NCBI GenBank assembly: GCA_965219165.1
Contig: CBDCMW010000002.1
Span: 868,001 to 932,000, forward strand
Direction of reading: 5' to 3'
DNA: 64,000 nucleotides
Source of the DNA: Aldehydirespirator sp965219165
Lineage (GTDB): Bacteria; Actinomycetota; Acidimicrobiia; Acidimicrobiales; Aldehydirespiratoraceae
The notes under the pieces were generated by a model. That model was not told where the DNA came from. It saw only the letters and a list, made by a program, of their open reading frames with translations, and searched no databases. Position 1 is the stretch's first letter. Each line of letters begins with the position of its first letter. The position numbers and the translations under genes were made by a program. Positions 8,652-16,218 of the stretch are shown here, one piece after another.

Positions 8652-9698
8652 GTGGTGACAGGCGCCCACGGTTCGGTGGGACGGCGAGTCGTGGCCCGGC
8701 TGGCCCAGCAGGATCCCGCCGTGGCCGTCGTGGCCATCGACAAGGAGGCTCCCCCCGCCCCCTACACCTCGGTCACCACCAAGCAGGCCGACTTGGCCGA
8801 CGCCGACCTGGGCGCCCTGTTCTCGGGCGCCGACTCGGTGGTGCACCTGGCCTCGACCGTGACCGCGGGCACACTCAATCCCGCCGAAGTCGAGCTGGAA
8901 GCGGCCCTGCTGCATCGCGTGCTGGACGCCCTCGGCACCGCCGGAGTCCCCCACCTCGTGTTGATGTCGTCCGCGATGGTCTACGGCGCATGGAAGGACA
9001 ACCCGGTCCCGATCACCGAGGACGCGTCGGTGCGTCCCAACCCCGACTTCGACTGGGCGCTGCAGCGGCACCGGCTCGAGCGGCTGGCCCAGCAATGGGG
9101 GCTCGCACCGGACCGGTCCGTCACCATCCTGCGGCCTGCGGCCGTGGTGGCCGAGGACCGTCTGGGCCAGCTCGCCAACACGTTGCGGGCCGCCCGCTCC
9201 GGGGTGGCGGCCGACGGCGACCCGCCGGTGCAGTACCTGCACGCCGACGATCTGGCCGCGGCCGTGGTCACGGTGGTGAACGTCCGTCACGACGGGATCC
9301 TCAACGTCGCGCCCGACGGCTGGATCCCTCCCGACACCCTGGCCGACCTCGAAGGGCCCCGGCCCCGGCTGCGAGCCCCGGCGCACCTGGTGCGGATCCT
9401 GAGCGCGCTGCGCTGGCGCTCGGGCCTGGCACCGACACCGCCGGGGGTCGTGCCCTACACGACCCACCCGTGGGTAGTGGCCAACGACCGGCTGCGGACG
9501 CTGGGCTGGACGGCCGCATACAGCAACGAGGAGGCGTGGGTGGTGTCGCACGACCCCGGGCCGCTGGAGTCGATCCCGGCCCGGCGCCGCCAGGAGTTGC
9601 TGCTGGCGGTGGCGGTGGTGGTGGTGGCGGGGACCCTCGTCGCCGCAGGCCTCGTGGTCAGAGCCCTTCGCAAGCGACGCCGCTCCCGTCGCGCTTGA
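8640..9698 (+). CDS. NAD(P)-dependent epimerase/dehydratase-like protein with C-terminal membrane helix
   Basis: A 352-residue extended SDR. The nucleotide site reads VVVTGAHGSVGRRVV, followed by a D-turn, VVHLAS, a serine region (VLMSSAMVYG) and ILRPAAVV. The usual catalytic YxxxK is not obvious, since DFDWALQRHRLE takes its place, so it may be a non-catalytic or redox-sensing member. A hydrophobic span near residues 320-342 followed by RALRKRRRSRRA anchors the C-terminus. ATG 8640 is the last of six in-frame ATGs in the 12-bp repeat; earlier ones would add MTRD repeats. It is translationally coupled (TGATG) to the next gene. Confidence 0.75.
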   Translation: MTRVVVTGAHGSVGRRVVARLAQQDPAVAVVAIDKEAPPAPYTSVTTKQADLADADLGALFSGADSVVHLASTVTAGTLNPAEVELEAALLHRVLDALGTAGVPHLVLMSSAMVYGAWKDNPVPITEDASVRPNPDFDWALQRHRLERLAQQWGLAPDRSVTILRPAAVVAEDRLGQLANTLRAARSGVAADGDPPVQYLHADDLAAAVVTVVNVRHDGILNVAPDGWIPPDTLADLEGPRPRLRAPAHLVRILSALRWRSGLAPTPPGVVPYTTHPWVVANDRLRTLGWTAAYSNEEAWVVSHDPGPLESIPARRRQELLLAVAVVVVAGTLVAAGLVVRALRKRRRSRRA

Positions 9699-10255
9699 TG
9701 TGTGTCTCCCACGACCTACCATGTCCTGTAGTGCTGGCACCCCCTGACTCCGGCGACACCTGGCTCGGACTGTCATTCGATCCGCTGCCATCAACCGAGG
9801 TGGCGGAGTGGGTGGTGCTGCCTGATTGCGGTGCGGTGGTGCAGTTCAGCGGCACGGCCCGCGACCATTCGACCGACCGGCCCGGTGTGGACCTCCTGCA
9901 GTACGAGGCATACGAGAACCAGGTCGAGCCCCGCCTGGACGCCATCGTCGCCGAGATGCGGCGGCGCTGGGACGATCTGGGGCGCGTCGCCCTGCTGCAC
10001 CGTGTGGGTCCGGTCGCGGTGGGCGATCCGGCGGTGGTGGTGGCCGTGTCGTCTCCTCATCGGGTCGCAGCCTTCGAGGCCGCCCGCTTCGCCATCGACA
10101 CTCTCAAGACCACGGTCCCGATCTGGAAGCGGGAGCGATGGCAGGGTGGCGAGAGCTGGGGCCGCGAGGCCCAGCACATCATCGAAGTAGCCGCGGAGCC
10201 GGCCGTTCCGGAGCCGGCCGTTCCGGAAACACCTGTTCCCGAGGCGGCGCGATGA
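9698..10255 (+). CDS. moaE: Molybdopterin synthase catalytic subunit MoaE
   Basis: MoaE with MoaD converts cyclic pyranopterin monophosphate to molybdopterin. Conserved pieces are CGAVVQFSGTARDH, LQYEAYENQVEP, the HRVGPVAVGDPAVVVAVS block and the lysine-containing LKTTVPIWKRERW. The tail is a Pro/Glu-rich extension (VPEPAVPETPVPEA). ATG 9698 overlaps the previous stop; GTG 9731 is the alternative and would give a more standard N-terminus. No moaD is adjacent. Confidence 0.88.
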   Translation: MCVSHDLPCPVVLAPPDSGDTWLGLSFDPLPSTEVAEWVVLPDCGAVVQFSGTARDHSTDRPGVDLLQYEAYENQVEPRLDAIVAEMRRRWDDLGRVALLHRVGPVAVGDPAVVVAVSSPHRVAAFEAARFAIDTLKTTVPIWKRERWQGGESWGREAQHIIEVAAEPAVPEPAVPETPVPEAAR

Positions 10256-10509
10256 GGGGCTCGGTGCTGTTGGTGGTTGCCGCGTTGGGCCTGGCCGCGG
10301 TCGGCTCGATGCTGCTGTGGCTGGCTCGCAGGATCACGTGGCGTCGCCCGACTCCGTTCCTCAAGAAGCTCGAGTCGGTGTCGGGCGTTCCTGGGCGACC
10401 GGTGGGTCCGGCCAGCGGGATCTCCAAGCTCGACCCGCTGATATCGGATCCCTCCGCCGAAGCGCCTGCGGACGCGCCGGGGGACGCGCCCACCGTCCCG
10501 GAGCGCTGA
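10252..10509 (+). CDS. Small single-span membrane protein
   Basis: An 85-residue protein whose start overlaps the moaE stop (ATGA). One membrane helix (VLLVVAALGLAAVGSMLLWL) is followed by RRITWRRPTPF, giving a cytoplasmic C-terminus by the positive-inside rule, then an acidic Pro/Ala tail. It is not recognised as a known family. Its stop, TGA 10507-10509, is in the same frame as the mreB-like gene that follows after one codon, so the two would make one chain if the stop were read through. Confidence 0.65.
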   Translation: MRGSVLLVVAALGLAAVGSMLLWLARRITWRRPTPFLKKLESVSGVPGRPVGPASGISKLDPLISDPSAEAPADAPGDAPTVPER

Positions 10510-10512
10510 ACC

Positions 10513-11517
10513 CTGCCCCGCGACCTTGCCATCGACCTGGGGACGGCCAATACTCTGGTGTACGCCCGTGGCCAGGGCGTGGTGCTGAACGAGCCCTCGG
10601 TGGTGGCGATCAACACCAACACCAACGAACTGCTGGCGGTGGGCCACAAGGCCCGCCGGATGCTGGGACGCACACCGGGCTACATCGTGGCCCGGCGGCC
10701 GCTGCGCAAGGGCGCCATCACCGACTTCGAGATCACCCAGGACATGATCCGGACCCTGCTCAGGCAGGTCGGGGTGAGCAGGATCAACCGGGCCCGCGTG
10801 GTGGTGTGCGTGCCCTCGGCGATCACCCCGGTGGAGCGCCGCGCCGTGATGGAGGCCGCTCGCCGGGCCGGTGCCATCGAGGTGCGGCTGATCGACCAGC
10901 CCTTGGCCGCGGCCATCGGCGCCGGGCTCCCGATCGATGAGCCGGTCGGGTCGATGGTGGTGGACATCGGGGGCGGCACCACCCAGACCGCGCTGCTCAG
11001 CCTGGGCGGGATCGTGGCCCTGGAGGCGGTGAGGGTGGGCTCGTTCGACATCGATGACGCCATCCAGGCCCACATGCGGCGGGAGTACGGCATGGCCATC
11101 GGCGAGCCCACCGCGGAGCACACCAAGATCGTGGTCGGCTCCGCGGCGACGACCCGCAACGAGACCGCGGCCGAAATCCGCGGCCGGGAGCTGATGTCAG
11201 GAATGCCGAAGACCACGGTGGTGACGCCGAACGAGATCCGCCGAGCGATCGAGGAGCCGGTGAGCGCCATGGTCGACTCGGTGCTGAGCTGCCTGTCGCA
11301 GTCTCCCCCCGAGCTGGCCCAGGACCTGATTGCCCGGGGCGTCTTCCTCGTCGGCGGGGGCGGGTTGCTCAGGGGAATGGACATTCGGCTGTCTCGGGAG
11401 ATGTCGCTGCGGGTTCGGCGGGTCGACGCCCCGCTGGAGACGGTGGTGCGGGGTGCGGGCCGATGCCTGGAGAACCTCGGTATGGACCTCTCGATATTCA
11501 GCGAAGAGTACGAGTAG
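10513..11517 (+). CDS. mreB: Rod-shape protein MreB/Mbl-like actin homologue
   Basis: A 334-residue bacterial actin that polymerises on the inner membrane and guides wall synthesis. Phosphate-1 is DLAIDLGTANTLVYARG, the hinge area reads RVVVCVPSAITPVERRAV, phosphate-2 is VVDIGGGTTQTA, and the adenosine motif is GVFLVGGGGLLRGMD. No ATG, GTG or TTG lies between the upstream in-frame stop (10507-10509) and the phosphate-1 motif. The only near-standard start is CTG at 10513; the GTG at 10558 would delete the nucleotide site. mreC/mreD do not follow, and a frameshifted HEAT gene lies on the other strand instead. Confidence 0.85.
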   Translation: MPRDLAIDLGTANTLVYARGQGVVLNEPSVVAINTNTNELLAVGHKARRMLGRTPGYIVARRPLRKGAITDFEITQDMIRTLLRQVGVSRINRARVVVCVPSAITPVERRAVMEAARRAGAIEVRLIDQPLAAAIGAGLPIDEPVGSMVVDIGGGTTQTALLSLGGIVALEAVRVGSFDIDDAIQAHMRREYGMAIGEPTAEHTKIVVGSAATTRNETAAEIRGRELMSGMPKTTVVTPNEIRRAIEEPVSAMVDSVLSCLSQSPPELAQDLIARGVFLVGGGGLLRGMDIRLSREMSLRVRRVDAPLETVVRGAGRCLENLGMDLSIFSEEYE

Positions 11518-11566
11518 TTCGACTACGAAGAATCAAGACCCGCCAGAAATCAGGACCCTCAAGGAA

Positions 11567-12513
11567 TCACGCGCCGAGCAGCTCCGAGGCCGCGGCCCGC
11601 ACCTGCTTGTCCCGGTCCGTGGTCGCCCGGAGCAGCGCGGCGTCGACTTCGGGTCCGTCGAAGGGGGCGAGAGCGATCACCGCCCGGCGGCGGACCTCGG
11701 GCTTGTCGTCCAGACCGGCCAGGATGGCTGCCAGCCCGCCAGGATCGCCGATCGCGCCCAGAGCCGCGATGGCCGACTCCCGGCACAGTGGATCGTCATG
11801 GGAACGGGCCACCTCGACCAGCGCGGCCAACACGTCGGCCGTCCCGGACCCGGCCGCATCGCCCAACACGTCGGCGGTTGCGCCGTCGCTGCATCGCCCA
11901 ACACGTCGGCCGTGCCGGACCCGGCCGCATCGCCCAACACGTCGGCGGTTGCGCCGTCGTCTGCATCGCCCACGACGTCGGCCGTGCCGGACCCGGCCGC
12001 ATCGCCCAACACGTCGGCGGTTGCGCCGTCGTCTGCATCGCCCACGACGTCGGCCGTGCCGGACCCGGCCGCATCGCCCAACACGTCGGCGGTTGCGCCG
12101 TCGTCTGCATCGCCCAACAGGTCGGCCGTTGCGCCGTCGTCTGCATCCGTTGCCGAGACTCGCTCGCCGCAGGCCCAGGCGGCCGCTTCCACCACCCGGC
12201 GGTCGTCGTCGCCGAGCCGGGCCGCCGTGGCAGCCACGGGCACGTCGCCGCGGCCCGCGGCCAGCTCGAGCGCGGTCATGCGGACCGCGGGCGCGGGGTC
12301 CTCCAGCGCCGCCTCGAGTTCGCCGGCAGCCAGGCCGCCAGCCCTGTCCAAGGCCCGCAGCGCACTGGAGCGAACCATCGGATCGTCGTCGCCGAGATGC
12401 AGCCGGGCCCCGGCGGCATCGCCCGCATGGCCAGCCGCGGCCGCATCCCGCCGTCGCTCGATGGCCCTGGTCGCTCCGGGTGCCGGGTCCGCCGCGGGAG
12501 CCTCTGCGTCCAT
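11567..12513 (-). pseudogene. HEAT/PBS-lyase-repeat protein, frameshifted inside a 36-bp tandem repeat
   Basis: Reading leftwards from ATG 12513, the protein begins MDAEAPAADPAPGATRAIE and has HEAT-like helical pairs (DDDPMVRSSALRALDRAG, EDPAPAVRMTALELAAGRG). It then enters Asp/Gly/Ala-rich 12-residue repeats such as DVLGDAAGSGTA. Near 11,888 one repeat copy lacks a single base, so the frame changes. The natural C-terminal HEAT repeats (SHDDPLCRESAIAALGAIGD to RAAASELLGA, stop at 11567) continue in the other frame. Restoring one base gives about 315 residues. The shift may be decay, phase variation or an assembly error in the repeat. Confidence 0.7.
11838..12148. repeat. 36-bp tandem repeat array within the HEAT gene
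   Basis: About nine 36-bp units alternate between two types, one starting GCCGTGCCGGACCCGGCCGC and the other GCGGTTGCGCCGTCGTCTGC, so the higher-order period is 72 bp. Near-identity between units implies recent expansion. The unit near 11,874-11,909 lacks one T that the others have (GTCGCTGC instead of GTCGTCTGC). Confidence 0.92.
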
Positions 12514-12527
12514 CGGGGGTGGGTCCT

Positions 12528-13085
12528 CTAGGAGATGGCCTGCTCGAGCAGGAATCCGGCCACCACGACCATGAGGCCCACCAAGGCTGCGAGCGCGAAG
12601 CCGATACCCACCACCACCGCCGCCAGCACCAGCAGCGCCAGCATCCGCTGCCACCATTGCGGGTAGGCCCTCGGACCCACCACCGGACGAGGCACTGCCC
12701 GCCGAGCCAGGCCCAGCACCCGCAGCACGTCGATCAGCCCTATCCTCGGCCTCGGCCTCCAGGCACGGGCGGACGTGTCTTTGCGTCCGAGGCTCCACCC
12801 CCGCCAGATCCCGGGTCCGCCAGCCCGGACGTGCGTGCCCTCGCGCCGCCGGCGCCAGGCCCGCCAGCCTCTGCGACGGCTGCCCCCGGCCGCCTCGTCG
12901 GCGCGTTGCTCGTCGGCGCGTTGCTCGTCGGCGCGTTGCTCGTCGGCGCGCAGCTCGTCGGCGCGTTCGTCGTCGGCGCGCAGCTCGTCGGCGCGTTCGT
13001 CGTCGGCGCGCAGCTCGTCGGCTCTCAGCTCGTCGGCGTTCGACCTGGTCTCAGCGGCGTCGCCGGTGGTCGGGGCTGTCGCCAT
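12528..13085 (-). CDS. Coiled-coil membrane protein with pentapeptide ADELR/ADEQR repeats
   Basis: A 185-residue protein starting MATAPTTGDAAETRSNADEL at ATG 13085. Residues ~18-65 are a run of five-residue units (ADELR, ADDER, ADEQR), highly charged and helix-forming. A basic linker (GGSRRRGWRAWRRRREG) follows. A hydrophobic C-terminus (MLALLVLAAVVVGIGFALAALVGLMVVVAGFLL, given here only by its span, about residues 145-180) makes one or two membrane helices. No family recognised. It lies 14 bp upstream of the HEAT gene on the same strand and may be co-transcribed with it. Confidence 0.6.
   Translation of the reverse strand: MATAPTTGDAAETRSNADELRADELRADDERADELRADDERADELRADEQRADEQRADEQRADEAAGGSRRRGWRAWRRRREGTHVRAGGPGIWRGWSLGRKDTSARAWRPRPRIGLIDVLRVLGLARRAVPRPVVGPRAYPQWWQRMLALLVLAAVVVGIGFALAALVGLMVVVAGFLLEQAIS
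12896..13045. repeat. 15-bp tandem repeat coding ADEQR/ADELR units
   Basis: Units of GCGTTGCTCGTCGGC and variants (GCGCAGCTCGTCGGC, GCGTTCGTCGTCGGC) are repeated about ten times, in frame with the minus-strand gene. The length is a multiple of three, so copy-number change would alter the helix length without shifting the frame. Confidence 0.88.
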
Positions 13086-13278
13086 GGCGGTACCTTGGTG
13101 TCCGGACGCCGCGTGAATATACGGCGCCTGAGCGAAGACGACTGGACGGTTCGCCACGCTAGCTTCCCCACCGCCGACTTCCCCGGCGCCGGACTCGCCT
13201 CCGCCGGGTGGGCTGCCGCCCCCGCCGCCCCCGCCGCCCCGCCGGCGCCCCTATCGGCGGAGAAGGCGCCGGCTGAGG

Positions 13279-14337
13279 GTGGTCCTCGTCTGTGCCTTGG
13301 TCCTGCTGGTGGCGGCTGCCGCGACGCTGTTTGGTGCGCCGGCCCAATGGGCTGGTCGGCTGCTGCCGGGAGACTCCGTAGTCGACGACGACGCGGTGGC
13401 CCTCCTGCCCGGTACCGCCCTGGCCACATCCAGCCGGGTCGAGACCAACGGCATCGACGTGTTCGAGCCCGACGGGGAGATCCTGCTGCTCACCGTGTCG
13501 ATCGACAGCGACTTGTCCGTGCTCGACTGGATCAGGTCGTCGATGGACGACGCAGTCGAGTTGCGCAGCCGGGAGTCGGTCTATGGCGACCGGTCGGACA
13601 CCGAGCAGCGCGACCGCAACCGTCACCTGATGGAGAGCTCCAAGGACGTCGCCACGATCGTGGCCCTCGAACACCTCGGAGTGCATGCCGCCGACTTCAC
13701 CGGAGTGCTGTTCGTGGAGGCGGTCGCGGGCGGCCCGGCCGAGGGCCTGCTGGAAGCCACCGATGTGATCCTGTCCATCGACGGCGCGCCGGTGACCACC
13801 GTCGAGTCGCTGCGAGCAGTGCTGGCGGACCTGGAGCCCGGCATGACCGCCGTGGTCACGGTGGAGAACTTCGAGACCCGCGAGCGGCGCGACGTGGAGA
13901 TAGCGCTCGGCATCCATCCCGACGGCGGCGGATCGTTCATTGGAGTGAGCGGGGTGACAGAGCGGGTCGATCGGTCCCCGCTGCCGTTCGACGTCGACAT
14001 CTCCTTGGGCTCGGTGGGGGGACCGTCGGCCGGTCTGGCCTTCACGCTGATCGTTATCGACGTGCTGACGCCGGGCGAGCTCACGGGCGGCAAGCGGGTT
14101 GCGGTCACCGGCGCCATCCGCCTCGACGGCTCCGTCGGCGATGTGGGGGGCGTCGCCCAGAAGGCGGTGGCGGCCCGCGATGCGGGCGCCGAGATGATCA
14201 TCGTGCCCGCGGCGTCGGTGGACGAGGCCCGGTCGGGTGCGGGCGATGTCCCGGTGGTGGGGGTGGTGGACCTGGACGAGGCGCTGCACGCGCTGGCCGT
14301 CTCCGGAGGTGACCCGGTGGGACGCCTGCAAGGCTGA
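13279..14337 (+). CDS. PDZ and Lon-type (S16) protease, YlbL family
   Basis: A membrane-anchored protease of about 352 residues. After one N-terminal helix come a PDZ domain (about residues 130-215; LFVEAVAGGPAEGLLEATD) and a Lon-type domain with the catalytic serine in GGPSAG (about Ser250) and lysine in AQKAVAAR (about Lys295), 45 apart as in Lon. GTG 13279 is the first usual start, but the frame is open upstream to 13132 and reads a Pro-rich segment then RRRPYRRRRRRL just before the helix, the expected topology signal. The true start is therefore probably upstream at an unusual codon. Related proteins trim membrane or envelope substrates. Confidence 0.85.
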   Translation: MVLVCALVLLVAAAATLFGAPAQWAGRLLPGDSVVDDDAVALLPGTALATSSRVETNGIDVFEPDGEILLLTVSIDSDLSVLDWIRSSMDDAVELRSRESVYGDRSDTEQRDRNRHLMESSKDVATIVALEHLGVHAADFTGVLFVEAVAGGPAEGLLEATDVILSIDGAPVTTVESLRAVLADLEPGMTAVVTVENFETRERRDVEIALGIHPDGGGSFIGVSGVTERVDRSPLPFDVDISLGSVGGPSAGLAFTLIVIDVLTPGELTGGKRVAVTGAIRLDGSVGDVGGVAQKAVAARDAGAEMIIVPAASVDEARSGAGDVPVVGVVDLDEALHALAVSGGDPVGRLQG

Positions 14338-14439
14338 GTCCGGGGCGGGTATGGCCCCGTTGGACTCTCCCGCGTCGTACCATCGTGGGAACCGCCCCAG
14401 GCTGCGAATCGGCGCGCGGGGGATGGCCTCGGAGGAGCC

Positions 14440-16212
14440 ATGGAAAACGGCGACGGACCCGACCCCGGACCCGGGCTGGCCCCAGAAGCGGTGGAGGACA
14501 CCGAGTTCGCCACGGTGCGCCGCGGCTACGAGCCGGGGCCTGTCCGCACCAGGCTGCGCGAGGCGGCCGACGAGATCCGTCGCCTGAACGCTCTGGTCGG
14601 CTCGCTGTCCTCACGGGTGACCCAACTGGAGGACACCCCGCCGGACCAGCTCGAGTCGCGCCGAGTGGCCGAGGCCCTGGGGGACGAGGCGACCCGCGTG
14701 CTGCAGTCGGCCAGCGACGCGGCCCGCGAGAGGATCGAGCGCGCCGAAGCCGAGCACCACGACATTGTGGGCAAGGCCCAAGCGACCGCGGCCGCCATCG
14801 TCGAGGAGGCCCGCGAGCAGGGCAGGGAGATGGTGTTCGAGGCCCGCAACGTGCGGGAGCGGATCCTGGCCGACCTGGCTCGCAAGCGCCATGAGCACCG
14901 GATCGAAGTGGAGCAGCTCCGAGTGATCCACGACCGTTTCTCGGAGGCGCTCAGTATCTGCCGCCAAGGACTGGACGGCTGGATGGAGGAGCTGGCCCAG
15001 ACGGAACCTCAGGCTGTGGTCGCGGCCGAGCGAGCGGGGCAGCGCCTCGGGGCCGTGCCGGAGCCCACCGTCGCCGAGATCGAGGCCGAGATCGAGGCGG
15101 CGCGCCTGGTAGGGATGCCCCTCGACCGTGGGCCCGACGAAGCGGAGTCCGGCGACGGCACCCGCGCCGACCCCGCTGCCGACACCGACGACGCCGCGCC
15201 GGAGCAGGCCGAGCAGGCTGCCGGGGACGCCGCGGCCCCCTCCGCCGACGGCGGCGACGAGCCGGACGGGCTGGAAGACCTCGATGAGCTGGAGGAGCCG
15301 AGCGAGTACGTCGAGATCGTGGGCTACACCGTCGATCCGTCGGCGACGCCGTCGGCCCGAGCCGCGGTGGGTCTCTACGACGTCGAGGCCGAGGCCGACG
15401 CCGTGTTCGAAGCTGGTGGGGGCCTGCCAGAAGCGCAGGCGCCCGATCCCGAGGATGCTGCTTCGACCGCCGTCGGTGACGCACTCGAGCCCGCCGTCGA
15501 GGCCGCGGCAGCGTCGGGTGCCGAGGCCATCTTCGCCCGCCTGCGCTCGATCATGACCCGGCCAGTCCGCGAGCGGTCGGTACCTCCCCAGGGGGCGCCG
15601 CCGGCCGCCGGCAACGGCGCGGCACCGTCCGACGAGCCTGCCGCCCCCGAGCCCGCGGCCGCTGAGCCTGCCGTCGAGTCTGCCGCCCCCGAGCCCGCCG
15701 CCCCCGAGCCCGCCGCCGCTGAGCCTGCCGTCGAGTCTGCCGCCGCTGAGCCCGCCACGGCCGCCCGCGAGCCGTCCGAGCCCGATGATCTCGTCAGCGC
15801 GGCCCGGGCCGTCGCCGTAGGCGGGATCGCCCGCAGGCTCAAGCGGCTCGTCGTCGACGAGCAGGGCGATCTGCTCGACGCCATACGCCGCAACGGCGCC
15901 CGGGCCCTGCGCGGCACCATTTCCGCCGACACCCGCGCCTACGTCCGCGCCGCACGAGTGCCGATGCAGGACTTCGCGTCCGACATCGACGTGAGCATCG
16001 ACGACATCGACCTCGAAGCGGCCGGTGACGCCATCGTGTCGGTGATGGTCGAGCCGGTGCGGGCCCGCCTGGACGAACTGGTCGAAGACACCGAGGATCC
16101 GGACGAGCTCAGCAGCGCCGTGCGCTCGATCTACCGGGAGTCCCGATCGCGCCGTGCTGACACTGCGGCCGAAACCGCCTTCACCGCTGGCTGGCCGGAG
16201 CCGATAACGTGA
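14440..16212 (+). CDS. DivIVA-like coiled-coil protein with long acidic linker
   Basis: A 590-residue cytoplasmic protein. Residues ~20-60 (FATVRRGYEPGPVRTRLREA) resemble the DivIVA start that recognises curved membrane at poles and septa. A long coiled coil follows (residues ~50-170, rich in EARE/AEA patterns), then an acidic Asp/Glu/Ala region and Pro-Glu-Ala repeats (units like PEPAAAEPAVESA). A folded helical C-terminal domain (about 440-590) contains SDIDVSIDDIDLEAAGDAIV. It is probably a scaffold for cell-wall growth. It lies 102 bp after the protease and just before UPF0182, same strand. Confidence 0.7.
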   Translation: MENGDGPDPGPGLAPEAVEDTEFATVRRGYEPGPVRTRLREAADEIRRLNALVGSLSSRVTQLEDTPPDQLESRRVAEALGDEATRVLQSASDAARERIERAEAEHHDIVGKAQATAAAIVEEAREQGREMVFEARNVRERILADLARKRHEHRIEVEQLRVIHDRFSEALSICRQGLDGWMEELAQTEPQAVVAAERAGQRLGAVPEPTVAEIEAEIEAARLVGMPLDRGPDEAESGDGTRADPAADTDDAAPEQAEQAAGDAAAPSADGGDEPDGLEDLDELEEPSEYVEIVGYTVDPSATPSARAAVGLYDVEAEADAVFEAGGGLPEAQAPDPEDAASTAVGDALEPAVEAAAASGAEAIFARLRSIMTRPVRERSVPPQGAPPAAGNGAAPSDEPAAPEPAAAEPAVESAAPEPAAPEPAAAEPAVESAAAEPATAAREPSEPDDLVSAARAVAVGGIARRLKRLVVDEQGDLLDAIRRNGARALRGTISADTRAYVRAARVPMQDFASDIDVSIDDIDLEAAGDAIVSVMVEPVRARLDELVEDTEDPDELSSAVRSIYRESRSRRADTAAETAFTAGWPEPIT

Positions 16213-16218
16213 CCGTCT

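Noticed and set aside
7089..9794. A 901-residue minus-strand open frame covering the zincin gene and the epimerase gene
   Set aside because: Only the part left of 8429 has family similarity. The rest is antisense to a clear SDR gene and reads as low-pattern His/Arg/Gly sequence.
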